Under the pieces are notes generated by a model. That model was not told where the DNA came from. It was given only the letters and a program-made list of their open reading frames with translations, and made no database searches. Of a stretch of DNA of 64,000 nucleotides, positions 32,402 to 41,602 are shown piece after piece; the stretch's first letter is position 1; each line of letters starts with the position of its first letter. Source of the stretch: Ruegeria sp. R13_0 (lineage in GTDB: Bacteria > Pseudomonadota > Alphaproteobacteria > Rhodobacterales > Rhodobacteraceae); NCBI RefSeq assembly GCF_017743995.1, contig NZ_JAGHRB010000006.1:1-64000 (forward strand), given 5' to 3'. The position numbers and the translations under genes are program-made.

Positions 32402-33115
32402 TTAATCTGCACCCGGCTCTCTCTCAACCCGCAACGCGTGTTTCACAAGCTTTTTAACGGCCTTACGCATCTTCTTGGGCGTCGGTTCCTTGGCGATCTT
32501 CAGGCGCTCATATCCCAAGGATTTAAGGGGTTCCGCCGTTGCCTCGCTGATTGCGGCCAGCCATAGCGGGGCAGTGCCCGCCCAGATGTCGGCAAATTGT
32601 CGCGCGGTGCGAGGTGAGAAAATAGGCGCGATCACTGGCCTGTCGCCCTCGGATGCGGCCTTTGCCTCGGGGCTGAGCGGCAGCAGAAGTTGCTGATACA
32701 CCGCCTGTTCGCGCGTGGTTACGCCCATCTCGGTCAGACGCTCGGCGATGTTGCCCCGGCTGTGTTCGCCGCGCAGATGCAAAAGCGGGCTGTTTGGTCT
32801 GATCTGCAAGAGACCGGCCACAAGCTCTTCTGCCGTGCCACCGACCATGTGCGCATCCCAACCCGCGCCTTCGGCGGTCGCAGTCGTGGTCGAACCCACG
32901 CAATAGGCGGGCAAATCCCGGCGCACACCCGCCGAGGCCGCCGCATTCACCGCATTGGAGGACGTGAAGATCAGCCCCTGCGTCTCGGCCGTACAAATCG
33001 GAGCCGCCAGCGGTTTGATTTCCAGAATGGGGGAATGGATGACCTCAACACGCGATCTGACGCGGGTGGGAAGCTGCGCAACAAACCTCTCCGAGGCGGC
33101 GCGAGGGCGGGTCAT
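32402..33115 (-). CDS. hemD: uroporphyrinogen-III synthase
   Basis: Cyclises hydroxymethylbilane to uroporphyrinogen III in haem, bacteriochlorophyll and cobalamin synthesis. The 237-residue protein has the HemD start [11 protein letters not shown], the loop [12 protein letters not shown], and the second-domain motifs YCVGSTT and [14 protein letters not shown]. The fold has low sequence identity between species, so the call rests on these motifs and the haem context. ATG 33115 has no recognisable ribosome-binding site; a TTG four codons upstream has none either, so translation may be leaderless or weak. hemC is not adjacent. Divergent from tsaD. Confidence 0.88.
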   Translation of the reverse strand: MTRPRAASERFVAQLPTRVRSRVEVIHSPILEIKPLAAPICTAETQGLIFTSSNAVNAAASAGVRRDLPAYCVGSTTTATAEGAGWDAHMVGGTAEELVAGLLQIRPNSPLLHLRGEHSRGNIAERLTEMGVTTREQAVYQQLLLPLSPEAKAASEGDRPVIAPIFSPRTARQFADIWAGTAPLWLAAISEATAEPLKSLGYERLKIAKEPTPKKMRKAVKKLVKHALRVEREPGAD

Positions 33116-33212
33116 CAACAAATACAACTATCGGCGCCTTCGGCCTTGGGATTGTTTGCGTCCGCGCAGGGTGGTACCCCGCTTGGCAATCATGATGCAA
33201 CGGATCACGCCA

Positions 33213-34310
33213 ATGGTGCAAACACTTACCGTCCTTGGATTGGAAAGCAGCTGTGACGACACAGCCGCCGCCGTCGTGCGCCAAACCGACGGCGAAGAGG
33301 CCGAAGTGCTGTCGTCGATTGTCCATGGCCAAACCGAGCTGCACAGCGCGTATGGGGGCGTCGTCCCCGAAATCGCTGCACGTGCCCATGCGGAAAAACT
33401 AGATATCTGCGTCGTACAGGCGCTAGAGGTTGCGGGTCTAACCTTGGCCGATATGGACGCCATCGCGGTCACCGCCGGGCCCGGCCTGATCGGAGGGGTC
33501 ATGTCCGGCGTCATGTGCGCCAAGGGGATCAGTGCGGCGACCGGCCTGCCTCTGATCGGGGTAAACCACCTGGCCGGTCACGCCCTGACCCCGCGCCTGA
33601 CGGATGGAGTAGCCTTTCCGTACCTGATGCTGCTGGTCTCGGGCGGGCACTGCCAATATCTGATCGCCCACGGACCCGAGCAATTCACCCGTCTGGGCGG
33701 CACTATCGACGATGCCCCCGGTGAGGCTTTTGACAAAACCGCCCGTCTTCTGGGCCTGCCGCAACCCGGTGGACCCTCTGTCGAGGTAGAGGCGCGCCAG
33801 GGCGATCCCAAACGGTTCCGCTTTCCCCGGCCCCTGCTGGACCGGCCCGGATGTGACCTGTCTTTCTCGGGGCTGAAAACCGCGCTGATGCGAATGCGGG
33901 ATCAGATCGTTGCGGAAAAAACCGGCCTGACCCGACAGGATCGCGCCGATCTATGTGCCGGGTTTCAGCAGGCAGTCGTGGATACTTTGGCCGAGAAAAC
34001 ACGACGCGCCATGGATCTGTATTTGGCCGAGACCCCCTCGGACCCTGTCATTGCCGTCGCGGGCGGTGTGGCTGCCAATTCGGCCATTCGCACCGCGTTA
34101 GAGTCTGTATGTGCCGAAAAAGGCGCGCGTTTCACGGCCCCGCCCCTTGCACTTTGCACCGACAATGCCGCCATGATCGCCTATGCGGGGATGGAGCGTT
34201 TTCGCACCGGCGCGCGCGACGGTTTGGATCTGACAGCGCGACCTCGTTGGCCCTTGGACCAGACCAGCCCCGCCATGCTGGGTAGCGGTAAAAAGGGCGC
34301 AAAGGCATGA
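33213..34310 (+). CDS. tsaD: tRNA N6-adenosine threonylcarbamoyltransferase
   Basis: Catalytic subunit that transfers threonylcarbamoyl to A37 of ANN-decoding tRNAs. The 365 residues begin with [15 protein letters not shown] and contain the metal-binding VNHLAGHAL (His119, His123), [11 protein letters not shown], and [15 protein letters not shown] 33213 gives the conserved family start; ATGs at 33192 and 33195 are possible but add unconserved residues. It overlaps gpsA by 4 bp. Its partner gene tsaE is elsewhere in the window (48106-48579). Confidence 0.96.
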   Translation: MVQTLTVLGLESSCDDTAAAVVRQTDGEEAEVLSSIVHGQTELHSAYGGVVPEIAARAHAEKLDICVVQALEVAGLTLADMDAIAVTAGPGLIGGVMSGVMCAKGISAATGLPLIGVNHLAGHALTPRLTDGVAFPYLMLLVSGGHCQYLIAHGPEQFTRLGGTIDDAPGEAFDKTARLLGLPQPGGPSVEVEARQGDPKRFRFPRPLLDRPGCDLSFSGLKTALMRMRDQIVAEKTGLTRQDRADLCAGFQQAVVDTLAEKTRRAMDLYLAETPSDPVIAVAGGVAANSAIRTALESVCAEKGARFTAPPLALCTDNAAMIAYAGMERFRTGARDGLDLTARPRWPLDQTSPAMLGSGKKGAKA

Positions 34311-35269
34311 GCGTTTCGGTTCTCGGATCAGGGGCGTTCGGTACGGCTCTGGCGATTTCGCTGGCCGGAAACGGGCCTGTCACCCTGTGGTCGCGCAGCG
34401 CCGAGCAAGCGAAAGCTATGCAGAATAGTCGGATCAACAAGAGCCGATTGCCCGATGTGATCTTGCCCGATGCCATCACCGTCACCTCTGATATCGAAGT
34501 AGCGGCGGCAAAGGATGTCCTTCTTGTGTCTGTGCCGATGCAACAGCTGCGCCATGCGCTTCGGGAACACGCAGCGGTGCTGGCCGGAAAAACGTTAGTT
34601 GCGTGCTGCAAGGGGATTGAACTGTCGTCGGGCCTCGGCCCGATTTCCGTAATCCGCGAAGCCATTCCGGATGCACGACCAGCGCTTCTGACTGGTCCTA
34701 GCTTTGCGGATGACATCGCGCGTGGCCTGCCGACCGCGCTGACCTTGGCCTGTGCAGATGCTGATCTGCTCGAAACACTGCAATCCGAGCTGACCACCGC
34801 CAATCTGCGCCTCTATCGCACCACCGATGTGATCGGAGCGGAACTCGGCGGCGCATTGAAAAACGTTATGGCTATCGGATGTGGCGCTGCCATCGGGGCC
34901 GGTCTAGGCGACAGCGCACGCGCTGCACTGATGACGCGCGGATTTGCTGAGATGCAGCGCTTTGCCCTCATGCGCGGCGCACAACCAGAGACGCTGATGG
35001 GGCTCTCTGGCCTGGGCGATCTGGTACTCACCTGTTCGTCCGAGCTGTCCCGAAATTATCGTTTTGGCTTGTGTTTGGGTCGAAATGAGCCCTTCGACAC
35101 CACAACAACTGTCGAAGGCGTCGCCACCGCCCGGGCCATGGCCGACATCGCCAAGGCCGAACGATTGGACATGCCCATCAGCGCCACTGTGGCCGACCTG
35201 AGCCAAGGCGCCTACAGTGTGGCGCAAGCCATCGAAACCCTGCTCAACCGACCCCTCAAGGAGGAATAA
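34307..35269 (+). CDS. gpsA: glycerol-3-phosphate dehydrogenase [NAD(P)+]
   Basis: Reduces dihydroxyacetone phosphate to glycerol 3-phosphate for phospholipid synthesis. The 320-residue protein has the Rossmann loop [15 protein letters not shown] (7-21), LVACCKGIE, the catalytic [17 protein letters not shown] containing the active Lys, and [20 protein letters not shown]. Start overlaps tsaD by 4 bp and the YciI gene follows at 1 bp, making a tsaD-gpsA-yciI-EVE operon. Confidence 0.96.
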   Translation: MSVSVLGSGAFGTALAISLAGNGPVTLWSRSAEQAKAMQNSRINKSRLPDVILPDAITVTSDIEVAAAKDVLLVSVPMQQLRHALREHAAVLAGKTLVACCKGIELSSGLGPISVIREAIPDARPALLTGPSFADDIARGLPTALTLACADADLLETLQSELTTANLRLYRTTDVIGAELGGALKNVMAIGCGAAIGAGLGDSARAALMTRGFAEMQRFALMRGAQPETLMGLSGLGDLVLTCSSELSRNYRFGLCLGRNEPFDTTTTVEGVATARAMADIAKAERLDMPISATVADLSQGAYSVAQAIETLLNRPLKEE

Positions 35270-35270
35270 C

Positions 35271-35540
35271 ATGCTGATCGCCCTCATCGCCCGTGACAAA
35301 CCCGGCGCGCTGCAAACCCGGCTGGACAACCGCTCGGCCCATTTGGCCTATATCGAAGAAACCGGCGTTGTATCGCAGGCCGGCCCGCTGTTGGACGGAG
35401 ACGCGATGATCGGCTCGCTGGTTGTTCTCGATGTCGAAGATTTGGCCGCTGCACAAAGTTGGGCCGACAATGACCCCTATGCTAAGGCAGGCCTATTCCA
35501 GTCCGTTGAACTCATCCCATGGAAAAAGGTGATTGGCTGA
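35271..35540 (+). CDS. YciI family protein
   Basis: Small ferredoxin-like-fold protein, 89 residues, related to muconolactone isomerase-like YciI. The conserved His is in RSAHLAYI, and the Asp-containing DPYAKAGLFQSVEL is the C-terminal signature. AAGGAGG lies upstream of ATG 35271. Biochemical role unclear in most species. It sits 1 bp after gpsA and its stop overlaps the next start (TGATG). Confidence 0.92.
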   Translation: MLIALIARDKPGALQTRLDNRSAHLAYIEETGVVSQAGPLLDGDAMIGSLVVLDVEDLAAAQSWADNDPYAKAGLFQSVELIPWKKVIG

Positions 35541-35962
35541 TGGCATTCTGGCTGTTCAAATCCGAGCCATCGACCTGGAGCTGGGATCAGCAGGTTGCCA
35601 AGGGCGAGGCGGGCGAAGAATGGGACGGCGTGCGCAACTATCAGGCGCGCAATTTCATGCGGCAAATGGCAATCGGTGATCGCGGATTCTTCTACCACTC
35701 GCAAAAGGACAAGGCGATCGTCGGCATCGTAGAGGTGTGCTCCGAGGCCCATCCCGACAGCACCACCGATGACGAACGTTGGGAATGCGTGGACATCAAG
35801 GCGGTAAGGCCGTTTGAAGTTCACGTGACGCTGGACCAGATCAAAGCGGATGAACGTCTGGGTGAGATGGTGCTGGTCAAAAACTCTCGTCTGTCGGTGC
35901 AGCCGGTCACCGAGGCGGAATGGCAAGTGATCTGCGCCCTGGGCTCGACTGAGGCCGACTAG
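35540..35962 (+). CDS. EVE domain-containing protein
   Basis: A 140-residue EVE (PUA-like) protein related to thymocyte nuclear protein 1 and thought to bind modified bases. Marks are MAFWLFKSEPSTWSWDQ at the start, WDGVRNYQARNFMRQM, and GDRGFFYHSQKDKAIVGIVEV. ATG 35540 overlaps the YciI stop by one base. Its own stop TAG (35960-35962) is the first three bases of dispersed repeat copy 2, so the C-terminus has probably been set or trimmed by the element. Confidence 0.92.
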   Translation: MAFWLFKSEPSTWSWDQQVAKGEAGEEWDGVRNYQARNFMRQMAIGDRGFFYHSQKDKAIVGIVEVCSEAHPDSTTDDERWECVDIKAVRPFEVHVTLDQIKADERLGEMVLVKNSRLSVQPVTEAEWQVICALGSTEAD

Positions 35963-36060
35963 ATCGCTTTGCGTTTGATTTGAATCGAAATACGCTGCCT
36001 CTCCCTGCGGTCGAACGCGCATTTCGATGACCTTGCCTAGGGCAAAACGCAAAACGCTTT
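35960..36060 (-). repeat. 101-bp dispersed MITE-like element, copy 2
   Basis: Reverse-complement copy of 12919-13019. Positions 35960-36028 match the 69-bp block exactly and 36044-36060 match the 17-bp end exactly. The 15-bp spacer (36029-36043) differs and includes a GCCTAGGC palindrome. Its first bases are the stop codon of the EVE gene, and its far end abuts the hairpin at 36069-36099. Confidence 0.85.
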
Positions 36061-36228
36061 AAAATAGAGGGAAGGCCCTGCACGGTGCAGAACCTTCCCT
36101 ACCCCACGTGCTCCCTACTCACCACACGCGTATTGGAATCTGTTGGTTCTGACCGTCCTGGCCACATAAGGACCCTAGCCTGTTTTCTCAGGCCGCTTCA
36201 AACACCAAGTCCTTAAAATATAACTCAA
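36061..36228 (-). ncRNA. possible structured small RNA or structured spacer
   Basis: This 168-bp stretch has no reading frame but strong secondary structure. On the minus strand it ends with a two-part hairpin, GGGAAGG (36093-36099 complement) and CTGCAC stacked with their partners (36069-36090), followed by the T-rich TCTATTTT. Another stem, GCCTG/CAGGC, is at 36178-36193. This could be a short transcript with its own terminator. I cannot see a clear promoter because the DUF2853 terminator lies directly upstream, so an mRNA 3' element is also possible. Confidence 0.3.
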
Positions 36229-36231
36229 AAC

Positions 36232-36263
36232 AAAAACGCCCGCCGATGGGGAGGCGGGCGTTT
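36232..36263 (-). terminator. terminator after the DUF2853 gene
   Basis: On the minus strand a nine-pair GC stem (36236-36244 with 36253-36261, extended by A-T pairs) with an eight-base loop is followed by a run of T. It starts 19 bp past the DUF2853 stop. Confidence 0.88.
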
Positions 36264-36281
36264 GGGTGGAAAACGTAACGT

Positions 36282-36623
36282 TTAGCCGTAGACGGATTCT
36301 TTGCCGAAATGCTTGGTCAGCATGTAGTAGACCACGGCGCGGTACTTGTTGCGCTCGGACATGCCATAGGTTTCCAGCACCGAGTTGATGGCCTCCATCA
36401 GCTCAGGACCGTCGGCCAGACCCAGCTTTTTGATGAGGAAGTTGTTTTTGACGGTCTCCAGCTCTCCGTCCTGGCTGGCCGCCACGGTCGACGCGTCGGC
36501 GTCATAGATCGCCGGGCCACAGCCGATGGTGACCTTGGTCAGCAGGTCCATATCGGCATCCATGCCGCATTTGTTTTTCAGATCATCGGCGTATTTGGCG
36601 ATCAGATCGTCGCGTTTTCCCAT
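36282..36623 (-). CDS. DUF2853 family protein
   Basis: A 113-residue acidic cytoplasmic protein of the DUF2853 family, common in alphaproteobacteria and of unknown function. It reads MGKRDDLIAKYADDLKNK at the start and ends with ERNKYRAVVYYMLTKHFGK. AGGGAGA lies 7 bases before the ATG and a terminator follows, so it is monocistronic. No cofactor motif or signal peptide. Confidence 0.88.
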   Translation of the reverse strand: MGKRDDLIAKYADDLKNKCGMDADMDLLTKVTIGCGPAIYDADASTVAASQDGELETVKNNFLIKKLGLADGPELMEAINSVLETYGMSERNKYRAVVYYMLTKHFGKESVYG

Positions 36624-36738
36624 AAAACAGTCTCCCTATCAGCAGTCCTGGCTGCGGTTACTCAAATCCTAAAAACAGGTGTCGGAAGCCTAGCCATTCC
36701 TCCTTTTTCCACAAAGGGAAAAATTCCGCGCTTTCCCC

Positions 36739-37629
36739 CTAAGCGGAGGAGCGCCTTTGCCGCGCGCCTTGAAAGGCTCGATCTGCAAGGTCCGAAAACG
36801 CGCGCACCTTGCGCCCCGGCGTGCTGCTGCCCGCGTGAACAAAGGCAATCGGTGCAGAGGGGGATTTCATCACACCCGGCAAAACCTCGACCAGCGTACC
36901 CTGCTGCAACTCTCGCTGAACGGCCAGACGGGATTTGACCGCCAACCCCAGCCCCTGCACTGCGGCTTCGGTCAGCATGTCCGAGTTGGAAACGGCAATA
37001 CGCCGCGTGACGGACAGTTGCCCCTCATGGGTGTCGAACCGCGTCTGCCAAGGCAAACACGCCCAGCGCATCTTGCGCAGGTCTTCGACGGAACTGGGCA
37101 TTCCGTGTCGCGCAACGAAGCCTGGCGCTGCGCAGATGATCCGGTCATTGTCGCAGAGCTTGCGCGCCTTCAGTGTGCTGTCGGCCAACTGTCCGACGCG
37201 AATGGCGCAATCAACGCCCTCATCGACCAGAGAGACATAGCGGTCGACGGCCAGAAACTCGATCGTCAGGTCCGGGTGATCCTCCTGAAAGCTGTCCATC
37301 AACGGCATGATAAACCGAGACAGGATCCACGGGGATAGGGTCACACGTAGATGGCCGCGCAACGCACCCTTGCCGCTTCCGGCCTCCAACTCAGCCTCAC
37401 GCAGATCGGACAGCACAGGCTCGATCCGATCCAGAAAGATCAGGCCTTCTTTGGTCAGCTGCACCCGGCGACTGTTGCGGTGAAAGAGTTCGAGGTTCAG
37501 CACCTCCTCGAGCTTCGCAATCCGGTGGCTGACCGTCGCCGCCGAAATACCCAGCGCCTTTGCAGCCGATCCAACCCCTCCGGTTTTGGCGACAGAGACA
37601 AAGGTCAGCAGGTCATTCACATGGTACAT
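36739..37629 (-). CDS. LysR family transcriptional regulator (CrgA-like)
   Basis: LysR-type regulator of 296 residues. N-terminal helix-turn-helix: TFVSVAKTGGVGSAAKALG then ISAATVSHRIAKLEEVLN. The ligand-binding domain follows, with a C-terminal basic tail. It is divergent from the royal-jelly-family gene with a 91-bp spacer that contains a 9-bp inverted repeat; control of that neighbour is the natural hypothesis. Effector unknown. Confidence 0.9.
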   Translation of the reverse strand: MYHVNDLLTFVSVAKTGGVGSAAKALGISAATVSHRIAKLEEVLNLELFHRNSRRVQLTKEGLIFLDRIEPVLSDLREAELEAGSGKGALRGHLRVTLSPWILSRFIMPLMDSFQEDHPDLTIEFLAVDRYVSLVDEGVDCAIRVGQLADSTLKARKLCDNDRIICAAPGFVARHGMPSSVEDLRKMRWACLPWQTRFDTHEGQLSVTRRIAVSNSDMLTEAAVQGLGLAVKSRLAVQRELQQGTLVEVLPGVMKSPSAPIAFVHAGSSTPGRKVRAFSDLADRAFQGARQRRSSA

Positions 37630-37650
37630 TCGAAAATTCCTAACACTGGT

Positions 37651-37686
37651 TTTGAAATTGAGACAGTTATCCGCGAAAATTTCAAA
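37651..37686. promoter_or_regulatory. inverted repeat in the LysR / royal-jelly divergent promoter
   Basis: TTTGAAATT (37651-37659) and AATTTCAAA (37678-37686) are perfect 9-bp inverted arms separated by 18 bp. It lies 22 bp from the LysR start and 35 bp from the royal-jelly start, a good place for a LysR operator. Confidence 0.5.
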
Positions 37687-37720
37687 TGATATCTGATCTG
37701 GTACATCAGAGGAGGACCCG

Positions 37721-38797
37721 ATGAAATCGCTCTATGCAGCTACATGCGCCTTGGCGCTGGCCTTGCCCGCCGCGGCAGCCGAATTGGAAACGTATCTTGA
37801 GTTCGAGAAGGCCATGCCTCCGGGCAATCTGGCGATCGGACCAGATGGGCGCATGTTCATGTCGGTGCATGAATTCTACGGGCCCGAGTTGCGCGTGGTC
37901 GAAGTGATGCCCGACGGGTCAACCAAGCCCTACCCGACCGAGGACTGGGCCCGCGCCCCGCAAGATGATGCGGATGGATTGAACGGCGTTTTGGGCCTGC
38001 GGGCGGATCGGGACGGTATTCTATGGATGCTGGACGGTCAGGGTGAAAACCAGACCGGGCGCATTGTAGGTTGGGACACCAAGACTGAGACGCTGCACGC
38101 GATCCACTATATCGGCGCCCCTGTGGCTCGGCCGACCTCATTCCTGAACGATCTGGCCGTGGACCGTGATCATGGGGCGATTTACATCTCGGATACGGGT
38201 GACGGTCAGAACTCGGCCATTATCGTGGTTGATCTTGAAACGGGCCGCGCGCGGCGCGTTCTGGAGGGGTCCCAATACACGATCCCCGAAGATACCCCCA
38301 TGGTGATCGACGGGCGCGAGATCACGCTGGGCGGTAATCCGGCCAAGATCGGCATCAACCCGATCACTGTCGATCCGACCAATACCTGGGTCTATTTCGC
38401 GCCGATGACCGCAAGTGCGATGTACCGCATCCCCACGGCGGCATTGCTGGATGAAAGCCTGTCTGATGCTGATCTTGAGGCGCAGGTCGAACGCTATGGC
38501 GACAAGCCGATCTCGGATGGTTCGACCGTGGATACCGGCGGCAATGTCTATATCACCGCGATGACGGATAATGCACTGGGCGTCACCAAGCCGGATGGCA
38601 GCTATGAGGTTCTGTTCCAGTCGGATGATGAGTTGCCGTGGCCGGACGGGTTCTCGATCGGTGCGGATGGGTATGTCTATGCCACGATTAACGAGTTGCA
38701 CCGCTCACCCGCTTTGAACAATGGCGAGGATGCCTCGAAGGGGATCTACAAGATCGTCCGGTTCAAGTCGCTGGCGGATGCGGTCAGCGGACGCTGA
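37721..38797 (+). CDS. exported major royal jelly / SMP-30-like beta-propeller protein
   Basis: A 358-residue secreted protein. Residues 1-20 are a signal peptide (ALALALPAAAA). The mature part is a six-bladed propeller of the major royal jelly / gluconolactonase clan, with blade-type repeats such as LNDLAVDRDHGAIYISDTGD, DTGGNVYITAMTDNA and SIGADGYVYATINEL. Family members bind or hydrolyse lactones or small amines, but no specific substrate is shown. GGAGG precedes the ATG. Divergent from its probable LysR regulator. Confidence 0.88.
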   Translation: MKSLYAATCALALALPAAAAELETYLEFEKAMPPGNLAIGPDGRMFMSVHEFYGPELRVVEVMPDGSTKPYPTEDWARAPQDDADGLNGVLGLRADRDGILWMLDGQGENQTGRIVGWDTKTETLHAIHYIGAPVARPTSFLNDLAVDRDHGAIYISDTGDGQNSAIIVVDLETGRARRVLEGSQYTIPEDTPMVIDGREITLGGNPAKIGINPITVDPTNTWVYFAPMTASAMYRIPTAALLDESLSDADLEAQVERYGDKPISDGSTVDTGGNVYITAMTDNALGVTKPDGSYEVLFQSDDELPWPDGFSIGADGYVYATINELHRSPALNNGEDASKGIYKIVRFKSLADAVSGR

Positions 38798-38803
38798 TCC
38801 TGG

Positions 38804-38828
38804 CCCGGCCCTGTTCTGCGGGGCCGGG
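38804..38828. terminator. hairpin between convergent genes
   Basis: A perfect eight-pair stem CCCGGCCC (38804-38811) with GGGCCGGG (38821-38828) and a nine-base loop, in the 35-bp gap between the royal-jelly and extensin-like genes. No T run on either side. Confidence 0.5.
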
Positions 38829-38832
38829 ATAC

Positions 38833-39579
38833 CTATCTGCAATAGCCCCAACCGGGGCCTTGCAGGTGAAAATGATCCGCGTGCAGTCGGTTGAAATTGG
38901 GGCCCAAAACCACGCGGAACCAGTCACAGGCCCCCTGCCCGATCCGGTGTAGAAACGCAGCCTCAGCCCCCGGCGTGGACCAATCCTGAAGCAGGCTGAG
39001 CGTCCGCCCATCCGCCAATTCCACCCCGGTGATATCTATCGAATCCGCAGTTGCGTGGCTGCTCCAGCCGCTGTTTTGCCCCTGCGCGGTCCGCATGCGG
39101 CGGCAATTGTAGCTGCCCAAATGCCGCAGGGCGCGCACTTGTGTACCCAACAAGTCCTGCGCGGCGGGTTGGACCACGTGATACTCCCACATCGCCAGAC
39201 GCAGGGCGGTTGTACAACGGGTCTCGACCCCGCCCACCCGGGCACGGACCAAGCGGGACAGCTCACCCCGCCCGGAGATGCCGCAGTTCTGGTCGACCAC
39301 CAGATCCTCCATCTCTGAGAACGCGACACCGGCCTCAGACAGCGTGGCCCGGCACTGCGCCTCATCCGCCAATGCCCGGTTCAACTGATACTTGGTGACG
39401 AGCGTAACCGGCGCGGTCAGGGTCAAATCCCGAAGAGGATTCCAGTGGTCGGGCAGCGGCGATTTGGGATGCGACAGCAGCACATACCCGGCCGATCCAA
39501 CAAGAAATAGAAATACGATGATCGAAAAGAAAGACGCCGCCAGATACATGATCCGGCGGCGTCCTGAACGTTTGGTCAT
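38833..39579 (-). CDS. extensin family protein
   Basis: A 248-residue protein with an N-terminal membrane anchor (about 10-33) and an extensin-like C-terminal domain that faces the periplasm. The domain has CRATLSEAGVAFSEM at its start, NCRRMRTAQGQNSGWSSHATADSIDI (seen in parts: SSHATADSIDI is the core), and a HADHFHLQGPGWGYCR end with conserved His and Cys. Its fold relates to D-Ala-D-Ala peptidase-type metalloproteins, so cell wall binding or cleavage is plausible. It lies 13 bp after ahcY. Confidence 0.85.
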   Translation of the reverse strand: MTKRSGRRRIMYLAASFFSIIVFLFLVGSAGYVLLSHPKSPLPDHWNPLRDLTLTAPVTLVTKYQLNRALADEAQCRATLSEAGVAFSEMEDLVVDQNCGISGRGELSRLVRARVGGVETRCTTALRLAMWEYHVVQPAAQDLLGTQVRALRHLGSYNCRRMRTAQGQNSGWSSHATADSIDITGVELADGRTLSLLQDWSTPGAEAAFLHRIGQGACDWFRVVLGPNFNRLHADHFHLQGPGWGYCR

Positions 39580-39592
39580 ACCCGATCCGCGA

Positions 39593-40981
39593 TCAGTAGC
39601 GGTAATGCTCGGGCTTGTAGGGGCCTTCGGGCTTCACGCCGATATAGGCCGCTTGCTCATTGTCCATCTTGGTCAGTTTCACGCCGATACGATCCAGATG
39701 CAGACGGGCCACTTTCTCATCCAGATGCTTGGGCAGGATGTAGACCTTGTTTTCGTACTGGTCACCCTTGGTGAACAGCTCGATCTGCGCCAGAACCTGG
39801 TTGGTGAACGAGGCCGACATTACGAAGGACGGGTGACCGGTGGCGTTGCCGAGGTTCAGCAGACGGCCTTCGGACAGCAGAATGATACGGTTGCCCGAGG
39901 GCATCTCGATCATGTCCACCTGTTCCTTGATGTTGGTCCATTTGTGGTTCTTTAGGCTGGCCACCTGAATTTCGTTGTCGAAGTGACCGATATTGCCGAC
40001 GATAGCCATGTCCTTCATCGCGCGCATATGCTCGATGCGGATCACGTCCTTGTTGCCGGTGGTGGTGATGAAGATATCGGCTGTCGCGACTTCGTCTTCC
40101 AGCAGGGTGACTTCGAACCCGTCCATCGCGGCTTGCAGCGCGCAGATCGGGTCAACTTCGGTCACTTTCACGCGGGCACCTGCGCCACGCAGCGAAGCAG
40201 CCGAGCCTTTGCCCACATCGCCATAGCCGCAGACCACGGCAACCTTACCAGCCATCATGGTGTCGGTGGCGCGGCGGATGCCGTCGACCAGCGACTCTTT
40301 ACAGCCGTATTTGTTGTCGAATTTCGACTTGGTGACCGAGTCGTTCACGTTGATCGCCGGGAATGGCAGGTGGCCGTCTTTCACCAGTTGATACAGACGG
40401 TTCACGCCGGTGGTGGTTTCCTCGGACACGCCCTGGATTTGGTCGCGCATCTTGGTGAACCAGCCCGGGCTAGCCGCCATACGCTTGGCGATCTGCTTCT
40501 TGATCACCTCTTCCTCTTCCGAACCCGGAACAGGGATGATGTCCTCACCCGCTTCGGCACGAGCGCCCAGCAAGATGTAGAGCGTCGCGTCGCCGCCATC
40601 GTCCAGTATCATGTTCGGGCCGTCTTCGAACAGGAAGGACTTGTCCAGATAATCCCAATGCTCTTCCAGCGTCTGGCCTTTGATGGCGAAGACAGGGATA
40701 CCCGCCTCGGCAATCGCAGCGGCAGCGTGGTCCTGGGTCGAGAAGATGTTGCACGACGCCCAGCGCACATCCGCGCCCAGCGCAACCAGGGTTTCGATCA
40801 GAACGGCAGTCTGGATGGTCATGTGCAGCGACCCAACGATCCGCGCACCGCTTAGAGGCTTGCTTTCACCATATTCCGAACGCAGCGCCATCAGGCCCGG
40901 CATTTCAGTTTCGGCGATATCCAGTTCTTTGCGGCCAAACCCGGCCAGCGAAATGTCTTTGACGATATAGTCCCCGGCCAT
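39593..40981 (-). CDS. ahcY: adenosylhomocysteinase
   Basis: Reversibly hydrolyses S-adenosylhomocysteine to adenosine and homocysteine, keeping methylation going. The 462-residue protein uses tightly bound NAD, with the Rossmann motif [19 protein letters not shown], substrate residues in [14 protein letters not shown] and [16 protein letters not shown], and the C-terminal tail ending KPEHYRY. ATG 40981 has GGAG 6 bases ahead; an ATG at 40993 and a TTG at 41005 are weaker. No SAH riboswitch is recognisable upstream. Confidence 0.97.
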   Translation of the reverse strand: MAGDYIVKDISLAGFGRKELDIAETEMPGLMALRSEYGESKPLSGARIVGSLHMTIQTAVLIETLVALGADVRWASCNIFSTQDHAAAAIAEAGIPVFAIKGQTLEEHWDYLDKSFLFEDGPNMILDDGGDATLYILLGARAEAGEDIIPVPGSEEEEVIKKQIAKRMAASPGWFTKMRDQIQGVSEETTTGVNRLYQLVKDGHLPFPAINVNDSVTKSKFDNKYGCKESLVDGIRRATDTMMAGKVAVVCGYGDVGKGSAASLRGAGARVKVTEVDPICALQAAMDGFEVTLLEDEVATADIFITTTGNKDVIRIEHMRAMKDMAIVGNIGHFDNEIQVASLKNHKWTNIKEQVDMIEMPSGNRIILLSEGRLLNLGNATGHPSFVMSASFTNQVLAQIELFTKGDQYENKVYILPKHLDEKVARLHLDRIGVKLTKMDNEQAAYIGVKPEGPYKPEHYRY

Positions 40982-41017
40982 CAGGCGCTCCATTTTTGCG
41001 GTCAATCACAGTTCCGG

Positions 41018-41042
41018 CTGCCCCTAGCATCCCTTGGGGCAG
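41018..41042. other. hairpin upstream of ahcY
   Basis: CTGCCCC (41018-41024) and GGGGCAG (41036-41042) form a seven-pair stem with an 11-base loop in the ahcY leader. It could be a terminator of the upstream small gene or a leader element; there is no T run and no riboswitch consensus. Confidence 0.35.
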
Positions 41043-41086
41043 GTGGCAATGTGGATGACCGAAAACGGGGTTATACGCCGCAAAAA

Positions 41087-41401
41087 TCAGCTGGGCGTAC
41101 CGTCAACCTTGACCTTCGGAATCGCTTCGAAAAAATCAGTGCCAACGGCGACAATACAACTTAAGCCGTTCGCATGGGTCACCAAAACGGTGTAGCTACC
41201 CGTTTCTCGTGAGGTCCAGACCTCCATGACCGACTGCGCGCCGCGTGTTTTTTGCAAACCCCCAAAAACCAGCTCTTCCGAGTAGCTTTTCTGCAGTTTA
41301 TCAACCACATGCTCGCGCTCTGCACAATTCTGGGCAAAGGCGGGCGGGGCCGTGGCGGCCATACCAAAGGTCAGGGCGACTGCGAATATACGTTTGAACA
41401 T
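41087..41401 (-). CDS. small secreted protein, unknown function
   Basis: A 104-residue protein with a clear signal peptide (1-24, ending PPAFA-QN). The mature part of about 80 residues has two cysteines (QNCAER and GLSCIV) that may pair in the periplasm. I do not recognise a family. AAAGGAG lies upstream of ATG 41401. It precedes ahcY on the same strand, but a hairpin separates them. Confidence 0.75.
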   Translation of the reverse strand: MFKRIFAVALTFGMAATAPPAFAQNCAEREHVVDKLQKSYSEELVFGGLQKTRGAQSVMEVWTSRETGSYTVLVTHANGLSCIVAVGTDFFEAIPKVKVDGTPS

Positions 41402-41602
41402 AGCAAACTCCTTTCGTTTCACTTTGTGAGAGGAGCGCACCGGGAGAAGCCAGTGCCCCCCTCGGTTTAAATGTCGGGATCAGTTGGTGTGGTTTCAAAG
41501 CACGAATGCTCAAGAAAACGTTGGCAGCTGGTGATCCTGACAGGTACATCATAGCAGAAACAATTTGGTTTTATTGTGTCCCACTTCACAAGGCATGGCA
41601 GA

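Noticed and set aside
31784..32566. Plus-strand frame with long Phe-Gly repeat, like a nucleoporin
   Set aside because: The repeat is the complement of the Glu-Ala tract; surrounding sequence is coding on the minus strand in the COG4223 and hemD genes.
40982..41086. SAH or SAM/SAH riboswitch upstream of ahcY
   Set aside because: I looked for the conserved core of known classes and saw only a plain hairpin; no match to a consensus I can name.
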